DNA from: Romanomermis culicivorax
Taxonomy: Eukaryota > Nematoda > Enoplea > Mermithida > Mermithidae
Length of the DNA stretch: 64,000 bases
Direction: 5' to 3'
Assembly: GCA_963922205.1 (NCBI GenBank)
Contig: CAWUHX010000089.1
Location: 806,001 to 870,000 of the forward strand
Positions 11,636 through 21,742 of the stretch are shown here, one piece after another. The stretch's first letter is position 1; every line of letters starts with the position of its first letter. The translations under genes and the position numbers were made by a program. Under the pieces are notes generated by a model. It made no database searches, had not been told where the DNA came from, and saw only the letters and a list, made by a program, of their open reading frames with translations.

Positions 11636-12480
11636 ATTCGGCGCGTTGCGCCGAAAAAATTTTGCATTTTCATCCCCTAAAATGTCTAAAAATCAAGGAA
11701 ATTTAATGTTTGACCAGCCAAAAATTTTGTTCCAATTGGCACAAACGCTCAAAATTTTCTGTGCCATTACAATTTTTTTTGTGCCAAAAATCATGTTTTG
11801 GCACAAAAAAAAACACTGCTATTTAGCCACTGCCCGACCGAAGGGCCCTTTTTTTCAAATCTGCACATTGCACCTGATCAGTGCTGAAAAAATGTGGCTC
11901 GCGAGTATGATTGCGCTCATTACCGAGCCGAATAAACTGATTCGGCGAAAAAACATTGGGGCCAAGGATGGGGTCAGCGTTTTTTTTTGTGCACGGAAAC
12001 GCATCTTTTCGGTTTAGAGTTCCCTAAAATTTTTCCACAATGAGAACCATACCCAAAATTTTTTTCCTCATTTCGAAATTTTTTTCCTCAAAAGACCCCA
12101 TTTGAGGAAAAAACGGTGAACTAGGCACTGTTTTTTTTCTACATTTCGCTTGCACTATAATGTGGAAAAAATTTTGAGGCTTTTCACAAATGTGGAAGAA
12201 AAATTTTGGGTTTTCATACTGAAAAGGTGCATTTTGGTGCATTTCAGGCACTGTTTTTTTCCACGAACTTTTTTCCACAAATGTGGAAAGAGGTCAAATC
12301 AGTGTTTTTTTGTGCCAAAACATGGTTTCCGGCACAAAAAATTTTGAGTGTTTGTGCCAATTGGCACGAAATTTTTGGCTGGTCAAACATTAAATTTCCT
12401 TGATTTTTAGACATTTTAAGGGCTGAAAATAAATAAAAAAAATTTGGCGCTTTGCGCCGAGTCAATGAATATAATATTTC
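11636..12480. repeat. Cluster of GTGCC, AGCC, GTGCAC, CCTC and CCAC-word elements
   Basis: Within 850 bp five word families abut. A GGCGCGTTGCGCCG hairpin leads to GTGCC words and a CACTG end (11636-11818); AGCC words follow (11820-11835); a CAGCGTTTTTTTTTTGTGCAC-type end lies at about 11966; CCTC/GAGG words sit at 12064-12115 (CCCCATTTGAGGAAAAAACGGTG); CCAC/GTGG words at 12140-12295 (CCACAAATGTGG); then a reversed GTGCC element (12301-12460) ends in its hairpin. All ends have the form CA(C/G)(T/C)G plus a T run plus a word. Confidence 0.65.
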
Positions 12481-12783
12481 CTATTTGCATATGTGACCCG
12501 AACGCGAACGATTTCTCTTCGAACAGTGTATTAGTATCATTGTATCAAACTTTATGGGCTGTCAATGACTGGTGAATGAAAAGAAATTTTAAATATTGTC
12601 TGTTCATGCAGTCACATTGGGATTTAAAACTGAAATTCTTACTTTTTGTGTTTGATTCATTCAAATAGAAAATTCGTTCGATATCGTTGGTAATGGTACA
12701 ATGTTCTTACCGGAAATTCACACAATTTTCGACTTTATTTTCACTAGTCTTTACATTGTTGTTAAATATATATATAAGATTTG
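12481..12783. other. Diverged internal repeat
   Basis: AT-rich sequence similar to 6240-6500 (ACCCGAACG, TCGAACAGTGTATTAGTATCATTG). It ends where the G-run cluster starts. No coding signal. Confidence 0.4.
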
Positions 12784-13830
12784 TACATACCTGTAAGAGG
12801 TCCGACCAGTTGGGGGGGCATACCTATACTTAGGGGGGAGGGTTGGGGGGGAACCCCCCAACTTGGCCAAGCATATACCCAACCCCCCCCCCCCTGTTTT
12901 GAAAAAATAAAAAAAAATTTGCACAAAAGTGTATATGTTTTTTAGCCCTTTTTGGGAAAAATTTCGGCTTTTTTCGACCCTCTCCCCCAAAATTTCGGAT
13001 TTACCCCCCCCCCATCTGGTCGGACCTCTTACTGGTATGTTTCGAATTTACCGACCCCCCCCAACTGGTCGGACCCCTTACAGGTATGTTGGGGGAAGGG
13101 TAAAGCCAAAATTTTGACGGTGGGGGTCCCAACATTTCCAAAATTTAGGGGAGGGGGGTCGAAAAAACCCCAAAATAGTCGAAAAAATTTCGAAAATTTT
13201 CTCAAAAAAGGCCAAAAAAACCACTTTATGCCTTATTTTTTCCAATTTTTCCGAGTTTGTGGGGGGGGGGTTGGGTATAGGGTTGACCAAGTTAGGGGTG
13301 GGGGTCCCCACGTTTGGGTATAGGGTTCGACCAAGTTGGGGTTGGGGTCCCTCCCTCAACCTCCCCCCAGTTACAGGCATACCTGTAAGATCTCCGATCA
13401 GTTGGGGGGGGGGGGGCGAAAAAAGTCGAAATTTCTCCCAAAAAACATACACTTTTTTGCAAATTTTTTCCAAACTGGTTGGGGGGGGGGTTGGGTATAT
13501 GGTTGGCCAAGTTGAGGGGGGTTCCCCCAACTCCCAATCCAAGTACAGGTCATACCATACCTGTAAGACCTCCGACCAGTTGGGGGGGGGGGTGAATCCG
13601 AAATTTTGGGGGGGGGGGGGTAGAAAAAAGTCGAAATTTTTCCAAAAAAGGCCAAAAAACATAGACTTTTTTGAAAATTTTTTTAATTTTTTCCAAACTG
13701 GAGGGGGGGGGGTTGGGGGGGGGGTAAATGATTTTGGGTACAGGGTTGGCCAAGTTGGGGGGGGACCCCTCCCCAACCCCCCCCCAGATGGGAAAAAATT
13801 AAAAAAATTTGGCAAAAAGGGCCAAAAAAA
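12784..13830. repeat. Cluster of G-run/C-run elements in both orientations
   Basis: Several copies of the unit CATACCTGTAAGA(C/G)(C/G)TCCGACCAGTTGGGGGG and its reverse complement (GGTCGGACCTCTTAC) occur at 12784, 13015, 13063, 13377 and 13555. They are linked by the conserved core GAAAAAAGTCGAAATTTTTCC and GGGTTGGCCAAGTTGGGGG. Homopolymer G or C runs of 8 or more are frequent, giving strong potential for G-quadruplex and slippage. The long open frames here are caused by the G/C runs and are not genes. Confidence 0.7.
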
Positions 13831-15470
13831 TTTGTGCCAATGGCACAAAAAAAGTTTTCACTCTAAAAACGTACTGAAAACCTTAAGAAAGTTTTGTGCC
13901 AAAAGTTTGATAAAAACTATGACTAAACTAAAGACTTTCACCGCATTAATTAGCATAAAAATCGTGCCTGCTCTATTTTCTCTAACCACGTCAGTGAGAT
14001 AAGAAAAAGTGATATAGAAAACGGTTTCTACGATCCGAAAAGAAATTGAATGCTGCGAAAAGTCATATATTTTTATGGACTTTTTGTCATGAAGTTTTCC
14101 TTTACTTTTCGGCTTTCTTCCTAACAACTATTAAAGATGATATTAGGATATCTTGTCTATAATTGCTTTCTCGAGAAAAAAGCTTAGTCCCAAGTCACCT
14201 CGCATAAATTTTCGGTTGAATAATTGTGCCAAAAATGTCGATTTTTTTTGTTTGAATCCAACACCAAAAATATAAGTTTCGGTTCTCAATCCAACTAAAT
14301 GAACAGTAATTTCTATCTTTTAGCCAGTCATTGACAATCTCAAAGTCTGTTGCGATAATAAAAATGTATACTATTCGAATAGAATCCGCTCGCGTTTTCG
14401 AGACAAAGGAAAGTAGTAATAAACTCATTGAATCGGTGCCAAGCAGTGTTTTTTTTTTGTGCCAAAACATGGTTTTTGGCACAAAAAAAATTGAAATGGC
14501 ACAAAAAATTTTGGGCGTTTGTGCCAATTGGCACAATTTTTTTGACTAGTCGAATGCCGAATTTCTTTGATTTTCAGTCATTTTAGGGGCTGAAAACGCA
14601 AAATTTTCTCGGCGCTCCGCGCCGAGTCAATTACTTAAGTGTAATATTAGTCAAATGTTAGGAATCTGAAAGAATTGTATTCGAATAGTAGATTTGTATG
14701 ATCGCAATAAACCTTGAGATTGTCAATGATTGAAAAATGAATTAGTTAACTTCCGCCGTTCATTCACTGTGATTGGAAACCGAAATTTTTATCTGTTTGA
14801 TTCGAACAGAAAAAGTTACCCTGTTGGCACAATTTTTCAACCAAAAATTTACGCGACGTGACTTCCGTTCTACTTTTTTTCAGGAAAAATCATTATGGGC
14901 ATCCTTAATTTATTTACATCGGTGTTATGAAGAAATCCGTAGCCGAAAATTAAAGAAAAATATAAAATGCCTGAAAAATTGTATAAAAATATCTGAATTC
15001 TCGCAGCATCTGATTTCTTTCCGAATCGTATAAACTGCTTTCTTCATCAGTTTTTCTTATCGCACCGATGGCTTAAGTAAGATAAAATAGAGTTGGCACG
15101 ATTTTTTATGCAAATTAGTGCGGCAAAAGTAACCTTTAGTTATGTTTTTATCAAACTTTTGGCATAAAACTTTTTAAAAGTTTTCAGTGTGTCTTTCTGC
15201 TGGAAAAAATTTTTTGTGCCATTGGCACAAATTTTTTTGGCCCTTTGTGCCAATTGGCACAAATGTCCGTGCACAAAAAAAAACGCTGGTGCCAAGCGCC
15301 GAGAAAATTTTGCGTTTTCAGCCCCTAAAATGACTAAAAGGAAATTTAGCTTTGGACCAGTCAAAAAATTTGTGTCAATTGGCACAAACGTTAAAAATTT
15401 TTTGTGCCATCTCAAATTTTTTTGTGCCAAAAACCATGTTTTTTGGCACAAAAAAAAACACTGGATGGGG
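13831..15470. repeat. GTGCC-word elements
   Basis: A GTGCCAATGGCAC palindrome at 13836 starts a stretch homologous (reversed) to 15110-15240 (ATCAAACTTTTGGCATAAAACTTTT). CACTG-type ends with GTGCCAAAACATGGTTTTTGGCAC lie at 14445-14480. The hairpin CGGCGCTCCGCGCCG is at 14610. A further set of GTGCC words and a CACTG end lies at 15205-15465, sharing the CAGCCCCTAAAATG tract. The sequence in between is AT-rich with no supported gene. Confidence 0.55.
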
Positions 15471-15765
15471 TGAGAGCGGCGGAATTCATTCCGGAATTTC
15501 TTTTACAGTAAGTGAATAAGCTAATGAAAGTTGCAACTTGCGAGTTCGTTTCGCAAGTAAAGCAAAAACTACCGGTTTTATTTTACCAATGGCTTCAACG
15601 CGATTCCTCTCCTAAAACGAAAATTGAACAAAACCGATACAAGCAATTGGTTGAAATGATCACTTATTCCTAAACGACCCTATTAATTGGACAAAATGAG
15701 CAAACGCTACACGACGAGTTTTCGCATTCGAAAGTGGGTGGACGTCAATTTAGAGTTTTAGAATT

Positions 15766-18700
15766 TTAATCAACTGAATATTCCAACTTTCGTCCGAAAT
15801 CGTTGATCGAATTCGTTACTACAGGATTAAAATCTATTAATTCATTAGTCGATGTGGTTAATTTTTGGGCGAATTCTTCGTATTCTTTCTTGATTTTATC
15901 GATCACTATTTCCATAGCAAGTCGACCCTATAAATATATTCATTTTCTGACTATCAATTTGCAACAGAATGTGGCCCCAGGGCAGTCAGTGACGTTTTCC
16001 GAGTGGATGATTTGTCACAAGTAGTCCAACCAAAGAAACCGAATATTGGTAAAAAATTGATTTTTAACGAGAAAAATCCCAAAAATATAGTTCAAAAAAT
16101 AGTAATTTTTGTCTAAAAAGACTGACAAAATGTATTCATGGCGCGAAGCGCCCAGAAAATTCACATTTTTGTTCAAAAATTGACATTTTCCAGTATTTTT
16201 CCGACGAAAAGTATGGGGGTCCGTACGGTTACCATATGGCTAGCCATAGGATTGGAAAATCCCGGGGGGTGGTCGCCCAATTTTTCATCGAAATAACGAA
16301 TTTTTAGCCAGAAAATTGACATTTCCTGATGTTCGAGCAGCTAGGTATGAAAGCAATGTCTTTATTCTTATGCCCGAAATAGTTATCAACACTCAAACTA
16401 TACATTTTTTCGTTTTTTATGTTTACCTTATAAGCATTATTGTTAAAAGTATTGACTAATAAATTTTCACAATAATCGAGTAAAGGTACACCGTGCATTG
16501 TAATAACTGCTGAATGTTGCAGTACAGTTCTGAAAAGAGAAGAAATAAAAAAAAATTGAGTGTTTCTCGACCTTCAAACGAATTCTGTGATGAATTTCAT
16601 GTATGTACATAATTCTAGGTTAATCAAACTAACTTTTCATCATTTTCTGGGTGTCTTTTATACACTAATGTTTCGTCAATATCGACAAAGTTGGTACAAT
16701 TAAGCTAAACATAAAAATTCATGATAAAATATTCAAATAATGTCTAATTAACATACATTTTTGGACTTGAGCACCATGTGATTATCGTGTAGTCGCACTT
16801 CGGAATACTCGTACGAATAACTAGGATTTTGTAGACCAATAAGCTTAAAAAATAAAGTGAAAACTTGAAAAAAGAGTAAAAGAAAATTCTTCGTGACTTA
16901 CATTGCTAACCCATCGAGGGATAGACCATTCGGTACGTAGAATTCTTTTCGATCTTAGAATACCATCTTCGCCCAATTTTCGATCGATGACGTCCAGACC
17001 GGTTACTTCGGGTTTCAAAGGATTGGGATATTTCCGCCAGGCGGCGTGAACTACCGTGTCCCAGGTGTGACTAGAAAAAATGACAAAACAATGTAACAGC
17101 ATATACAATGAATATGTGAAGATGGTACTACGAAAACTCCACCCCTTTGATCCGTGAACCAGGCCCACAGAAAACTCGAACTCGGAAAAATCAGGGCATG
17201 TTCTCAAATCTCAACCACACATGTAATCATACATGTAACGGAGCCCCGAGGTCTGGGGGGGGGTTGGGCCACTTTTTTTGGGGACGGGGGTCAGTAATTC
17301 CCAAGATTTTGGCGGGAGGGGTCTCTAAAGAGGAAAAAATTCGATTTTTTCACGAAAAAAGTTCGAAAAACATTTCAAAAAATAGTAATTTTTGTCTAAA
17401 AAACGTATTTATGGCGCGAAGCGCCGAGAAAATTGACGTTTTTGACCCTTTTGTGTTCAAAAATTGACATTTCTCAGTATTTTTCCGGCCAAAAGTATGG
17501 GGGTCCCTAGGGCTACCATATGGCTAGCCATAGGATTGGAAAATCGTGGAGGGGGCGGTCGCCCAATGGCTAGCCATATGGTCGACGATTTCTGGGGACA
17601 CATACATGTAACGGAGCTCCGAGGTCTGGGGGGGGGGGGGGGTTGGAGCACTTTTTTGGGGCCGGGGGTAAGTAATTCCCAAAATTTTGGGGGGGAGGGG
17701 TCCTTGAAGGAAAAATAATTCGATTTTTTCCATGAAAAATGTCCGAAAAAACGGTTTAAAAAGTAGTAATTTTTGTCTAAAAAATGATAAAATATGTACT
17801 TGTGGCGCGAAGCGCCGAGAAAATTGACGTTTTTGACCATTTTTTGTTCAAAAATTGACATTTTTCATGGAAAAAATGACATTTTTCAGTATTTTTCCGA
17901 CTAAAACTATGGGGGTCCCCAGGGCTACCATATGGCTAGCCATAGGATTGGAAAATCCTGGGGGGGCGGTCGCCCAATGGCTAGCCATATGGTCGACGAT
18001 TTCTGGGGGGGGGGGTTCCCATAGCACTCCCCCCCCAATTACATGTATGGGTTCACATAGCACTTCCCCCCCCCCCCAATTACATGTATGCATGTAATGG
18101 AGCTCAGCGGTTTGGGGACTCATTTTTGGGGGCAGAGGGTCATCGATTGCCCAAAGTTTTAGAGGGGTCCTTAAACGAAAGAATTTGGATTTTTCGCCAA
18201 AAAAGTACGGAATGGTAAGCAATTTGAGTCTAAAAAAATAGTGCCGTAAATACAATTAAGATTCTTAACCGCTGCTCATAAATAACCATTTTTCATCAAA
18301 AAATAAGCATTTTGCAGATGTTTTTCCGACCAAAAGTATGGAGATCCCTTCGATTAGCATATGGCTAGTCATATGAGTGGCTCTTGTAAGGCACGACTCG
18401 TCAATTACATGTATGACTCTGGGAAAACGCTAAATATGGTCAATTTTTTCACATTTATCGGCATTTCGCCCCACTTTTTTAAACATTTTTGACCTTAAAA
18501 AGACAGTTTCACTAATTTTAGAGGTGAAAATTTGATTTTTGGCACCACTTCAGAGCCCATCAGCTGACTAGAAGAAGTGAATGAAATTCAAAAATTTCGA
18601 AACAGAGGTCCCCAAGATCATTAAGATCGGGGCAAAGTTCAAAATTTGACTGCATAGTGAAGCTACATGTCCACTAAGCAGAACACATCACTTTGTATCA

Positions 18701-18847
18701 AAGTTAAGAAACCGGTAATCAATTTTTAGGACTCTACTCTAGGTAAAGGTAATACCCCCTCATACCCCTCCCCATGAGCAGCCTGTTTCGAAACATAATC
18801 ATGAACAGGACTTACTCGAATGTATGTTCTGACGACCAGAATTTCAT
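15766..18847 (-). CDS. PRELID3: Slowmo/PRELID3-type PRELI/MSF1 domain protein
   Basis: Six exons: 18847-18816, 17070-16902, 16843-16757, 16704-16634, 16529-16427 and 15927-15766, giving 207 residues. All junctions are GT..AG and in frame. Exon 1 is only 32 nt (MKFWSSEHTF); its donor GA|GTAAGT completes the Asp of the family pattern FDHTWDTV. Typical PRELI motifs follow: AAWRKYPNPLKPEVTGLDV, LRTEWSIPRW, LKSKNLNCTNFVDIDETLVY, TVLQHSAVITMHGVPL and a helical C-terminus GRLAMEIVIDKIKKEYEEF. Family members move phosphatidylserine or phosphatidic acid across the mitochondrial intermembrane space in complex with TRIAP1/Mdm35 (family knowledge). Length fits PRELID3 (about 195-220). Intron 1 (1.7 kb) and intron 5 are stuffed with repeats. 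The long minus ORF over exon 2 is not the real N-terminus. Confidence 0.93.
16130..16290. repeat. Palindromic repeat inside PRELI intron 5
   Basis: A partial copy of the 17.4-18.1 kb repeat: GGCGCGAAGCGCC, AAAATTGACATTTTCCAGTATTTTTCCGACGAAAAGTATGGGGGTCC, then ACCATATGGCTAGCCATAGGATTGGAAAATCC and a G run followed by TCGCCCAA. It lies between exon 5 and exon 6 of the PRELI gene. Confidence 0.6.
17200..18420. repeat. Repeated units with CCATATGGCTAGCCATATGG palindrome
   Basis: Inside PRELI intron 1 a unit of about 400-450 bp is repeated (17220-17590, 17595-18000 and a degraded 18085-18420). Order in a unit: TACATGTAACGGAGCTCCGAGGTCTGGGGG, G-rich spacer, GAAAAAAT...TCGATTTTTTC, TAGTAATTTTTGTCTAAAAAA, GGCGCGAAGCGCCGAGAAAATTGACG, GACATTTTTCAGTATTTTTCCG, TATGGGGGTCC, ACCATATGGCTAGCCATAGGATTGG, CAATGGCTAGCCATATGGTCGACGATTTCTGGGG. 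The 22-bp palindrome is made of nested CATATG and GCTAGC sites. No coding signal; the long minus frames are shadows. Confidence 0.65.
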
Positions 18848-19990
18848 GATAAAAAATTTGTATTCGAATAATTAATTCTAAATCGAAATCGCATCAACTA
18901 AAATGCAAAGTAATGCTCCGCTTTGCCTTGAAAAAAAATAAATTCAAATTGGCGACATAAAACGACTAATTAAGAGCGATTCTTTATTCGTTGATTCTTG
19001 AAAATGTGCTTTACCAAGAGTTATACTAAAACTTTAAAGTTGATCATTTCGTCTTATTCATCATTACATGATGCGTCGAAAACTGAAAGTGTAATGCGAT
19101 AAAAGTTGAATTTCAAAATTCTTTAAAACTCCTGCCAGAAAAGCTAATAAAATTAGAGAATAAGTAAATAAAGTAAAATAAAAGAGTAAAAACCTAAAAA
19201 CAAGAAAGTTTTGCATTCCGAAAAACCCCAGAACCGGACCTTCGCTCAGCCACAGAAAATGTGTTCGAACGATAAATTTCAATTATCTTGATCAGAATTT
19301 CAATAGGATGGAAAAATATGATATTCATCGGAATTGAAAAAAAATCAGTTTCACCATAGGATAACTCAGAAAAGGAACTACACTTCTAATTGCAGTATGA
19401 ATATTAAACTCTGCATAAATGGCAACACACACTATTTTATTTCCAAAACTGGGTCTTCAGGGGGAAACACTTTGGGCTGTTTCCCTATTTAGCAAAAAAA
19501 TTTGAGAGTTCGACGAAAAGAGAAAAGGATACGAGATGCATTTTAGAAGGTTCAAATGCCAAAATTTTTCACGCCTTTTGCTTTCCTGCTTAGGCGTGGC
19601 GCCGGAAAATTTTTTAGTATCAACATTCTGGAACGCTCGAAAATCAATTTTTTAAACATATATTTAGTTTCTTTTTAAATTAAGATATAATTTTTTCAAA
19701 AAATCAAACTTTCATCAATTTGATTCAAAAGGTGAGAAAAGTAAATATTTTCGAAAACCACTGTCACAAAGCCCTTGAATTTAATTTACGTCAAGAAAGG
19801 AAGCAACCAGAGGTCCCCAAGGTCCAAAGTTCAGGTAGAGGTAAAACGGAAAATTTTAAGGATAGTACTTGAAATATGCCGTGACCTTTTTTTTTGCTCC
19901 CAACTTTTTCGCGGAGGAGGGGGGGTGGTGTAATGCTCTCACCACATAGAACTTACAAAAATGAATAATGCCACTACTTTATGCTTTTTA
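18848..19990. other. Upstream region of the PRELI gene, AT-rich
   Basis: The first hundred bases upstream of the PRELI start should hold its promoter, but no element can be named. Further out, 19440-19620 has a decayed CCCC-word end (TTCAGGGGGAAACACTTTGGGCTGTTTCCC) and a hairpin-like GGCGTGGCGCCGG. The rest shows no gene. Confidence 0.4.
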
Positions 19991-20089
19991 CAGTCAAAAA
20001 ACATTTACTATTTCAACTCCATTTTTCAGCTCCCAATCATGCAACTTGAATGCACTATTTATACGAACAGAATAGTCACACTTTGAAGA

Positions 20090-20420
20090 CTGTCGTGCCA
20101 ACTGATTCCTGCAAATTTCAAGAATTGGGCACAACATACGTTTAGAAACATTATTTGAACCACGGCTTGGAACAGTGCTTCCAATTGAAAGTCCTGATGC
20201 TGAATGTGGCTTTAGTATTATTAATCCCATCAGACAATAAACTACGAGTTTGAAACCAAGTACCACTCCTGATCCACGTCAACAGACCTCACATGTCTCA
20301 ACTCATAGCAGGAAAGTATTCCACAGCTTGGATAACTATATGCGCACAGAAGACCCAATGCAGAAACGGGGAAAAGGAAAGGAGAGCATGAAGAGGCAGA
20401 ATTTTAAGAACATAATGTTT
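20090..20420 (+). pseudogene. hAT-like transposase C-terminal remnant
   Basis: A plus frame reads TVLPIESPDAECGFSIINP (about 20171-20230) before a stop. It resembles the end of hAT transposases, where a Pro-(Ile/Val)-Ser..Ala..Glu-Arg-x-Phe-Ser-x-x-Asn motif marks the dimerisation domain; here Glu-Cys-Gly-Phe-Ser replaces it. After the stop the frame continues with TTSLKPSTTPDPRQQTSHVS. No other conserved domain is visible. The match is short, so the call is tentative. Confidence 0.3.
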
Positions 20421-20429
20421 TTCTTCCCA

Positions 20430-20967
20430 AGGGGCAATTTTTTGATTAATCACATATACATAAGTCATTATTTCATCTTCCAATTATATTTATAATGATT
20501 TCCTACAAGTAGTATATATTAATGTGCTGATATCCTTTCCTAAAAATCGCTATATGGCACAGAAGTTGCATACTTTCCCATTATCATTTGCTCAGTAAAT
20601 GTGTCAAAAAGAGCAGTGAGTAATTCCTCAGAATCACACATTGTGCAATTTTTCTCGAATTACTATAACCTACTGGGGAGAGGATGAGGTCTACCAAAAT
20701 TTTTTGCTATAGTTAGCTGTTTTTATGGGGGTAGTAAATGAATTTCCAAATCTAAGACGGGGGTAATACCCCCATACCCTCCCCATGGGGTGCTCTGGGA
20801 GCATTGCTCCATAAAATTTAGAAAGTTGACGAGTTCTTCATTCTCAAAAATGTGTCAAGGAAAAAAAGCAAATTTTCATCAAATATCAAGATGGAATATT
20901 GAAAATTACTTATTAGAAGATGAAATACGTTTGTTGATACATGTAAAAACATATATCCTAAAAGCCG
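20430..20967. other. Intergenic, no gene seen
   Basis: AT-rich sequence with one dispersed segment (GGGGGTAATACCCCCATACCCTCCCCATGGGGTGCTCTG, 20758-20797) that resembles pieces near 9800, 10360 and 18745. No exon is supported. Confidence 0.4.
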
Positions 20968-21030
20968 CGCCACCTGTTTTCCCCCAAATCGAGCTTCTGG
21001 GGGAAAAATAGGAAAAGGGAAACCAATTTT
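20968..21030. repeat. Left part of a CCCC-word element split by the LTR retrotransposon
   Basis: The stretch TGTTTTCCCCCAAATCGAGC...GGGGGAAAAATAGGAAAAGGGAAACCAATTTT matches the left end of the 250-1238 element. The homologous continuation (GGGTTCTTTCCCCATTTGGGG) resumes at 35699, just after the 3' LTR, so the LTR element landed in this copy. Confidence 0.75.
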
Positions 21031-21646
21031 TGTTGGGCACCCTGTTGATGCCAATTCGTGTGGGGAAATCGACATGCAAATCGACAACAGGGACGACCAG
21101 CGGCGCAGACATTTGCATAGAATGGAGCGCCAAAGAAAGAACGAAAGTGATAGTGAAAATCATTGTTCACTATATTCGAGTTTTTATTATATTTTTGGCT
21201 ATATGTGCTGGCGTCCCTAAATACAATTTTCCCAGCAACTTGTTTTCTTATTGAGTTATTCACTGTGGTATACCCACATTCTTTTTGCATAATTCGTCGG
21301 ACATATTGTTTAATATATTCGTTTGTTTATTTAGAGTATTCGCATCGACGAAGGCGGAGGGCCAGAGGCCCAGGCGCCAGCTTACACCAAGTAAGTTTTG
21401 GGAAACCCCTTTCGGGTTATACCCAAGTAAGTCTATCCCTGAGGGGATTCCTTGTCTCATCTAGGAGACGGCGGAGGTCTTTGGTAAGGCCCCCGTATTT
21501 GGAGCAAAGTTTATCTTTGTTGTTGTAGGTCTGGGGATAACCGGACTGTTGCACAGATCACCGAGGCTCAGCCAAGGTATCAGTTCTAACAGGTCAGTTC
21601 AGACCCAATCTTTTCTTACGCCTCTTAAGGAAAGACCTGCACAACA
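21031..21646 (+). repeat. 5' LTR of the Gypsy-type element
   Basis: The LTR is 616 bp, starts TGTTGGGCACC and ends GACCTGCACAACA, with short inverted ends TGTTG/CAACA. It differs from the 3' LTR (35083-35698) at four positions with no indel, about 99.4% identity. TTTT flanks both outer ends as the target duplication. Two GTAAGT motifs at 21391 and 21427 could serve as splice donors in the transcribed leader. A TATA-like TTTAATATATTC lies at about 21308. Confidence 0.93.
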
Positions 21647-21648
21647 AG

Positions 21649-21666
21649 TGGTGGCTTTTAACTCCT
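21649..21666 (+). promoter_or_regulatory. Candidate primer-binding site
   Basis: TGGTGGCTTTTAACTCC begins two bases after the 5' LTR. A TGG start, complementary to the tRNA CCA end, at this spacing is typical of minus-strand primer sites. The matching tRNA was not identified. Confidence 0.5.
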
Positions 21667-21742
21667 TACCACGGAACTTCGTAGTCAGACTAGGAGAAAA
21701 GAAAATCCTCCAGGTTTCTACAGAAAGTTAGCAGGATTTAAA

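Noticed and set aside
13078..14002. Overlapping Pro- and Gly-rich ORFs of about 250 codons on both strands
   Set aside because: They arise from C and G homopolymer runs in the transposon cluster and are open on both strands at once.
16845..17207. A 120-codon ORF taken as the PRELI N-terminus
   Set aside because: Only 17070-16902 is coding; upstream residues do not match the family, whereas the 32-nt exon at 18816-18847 supplies the expected start.
17457..18255. Minus ORFs of about 135 codons with Pro-rich stretches
   Set aside because: They lie in repeated intron units of the PRELI gene and repeat the same peptide in each unit.
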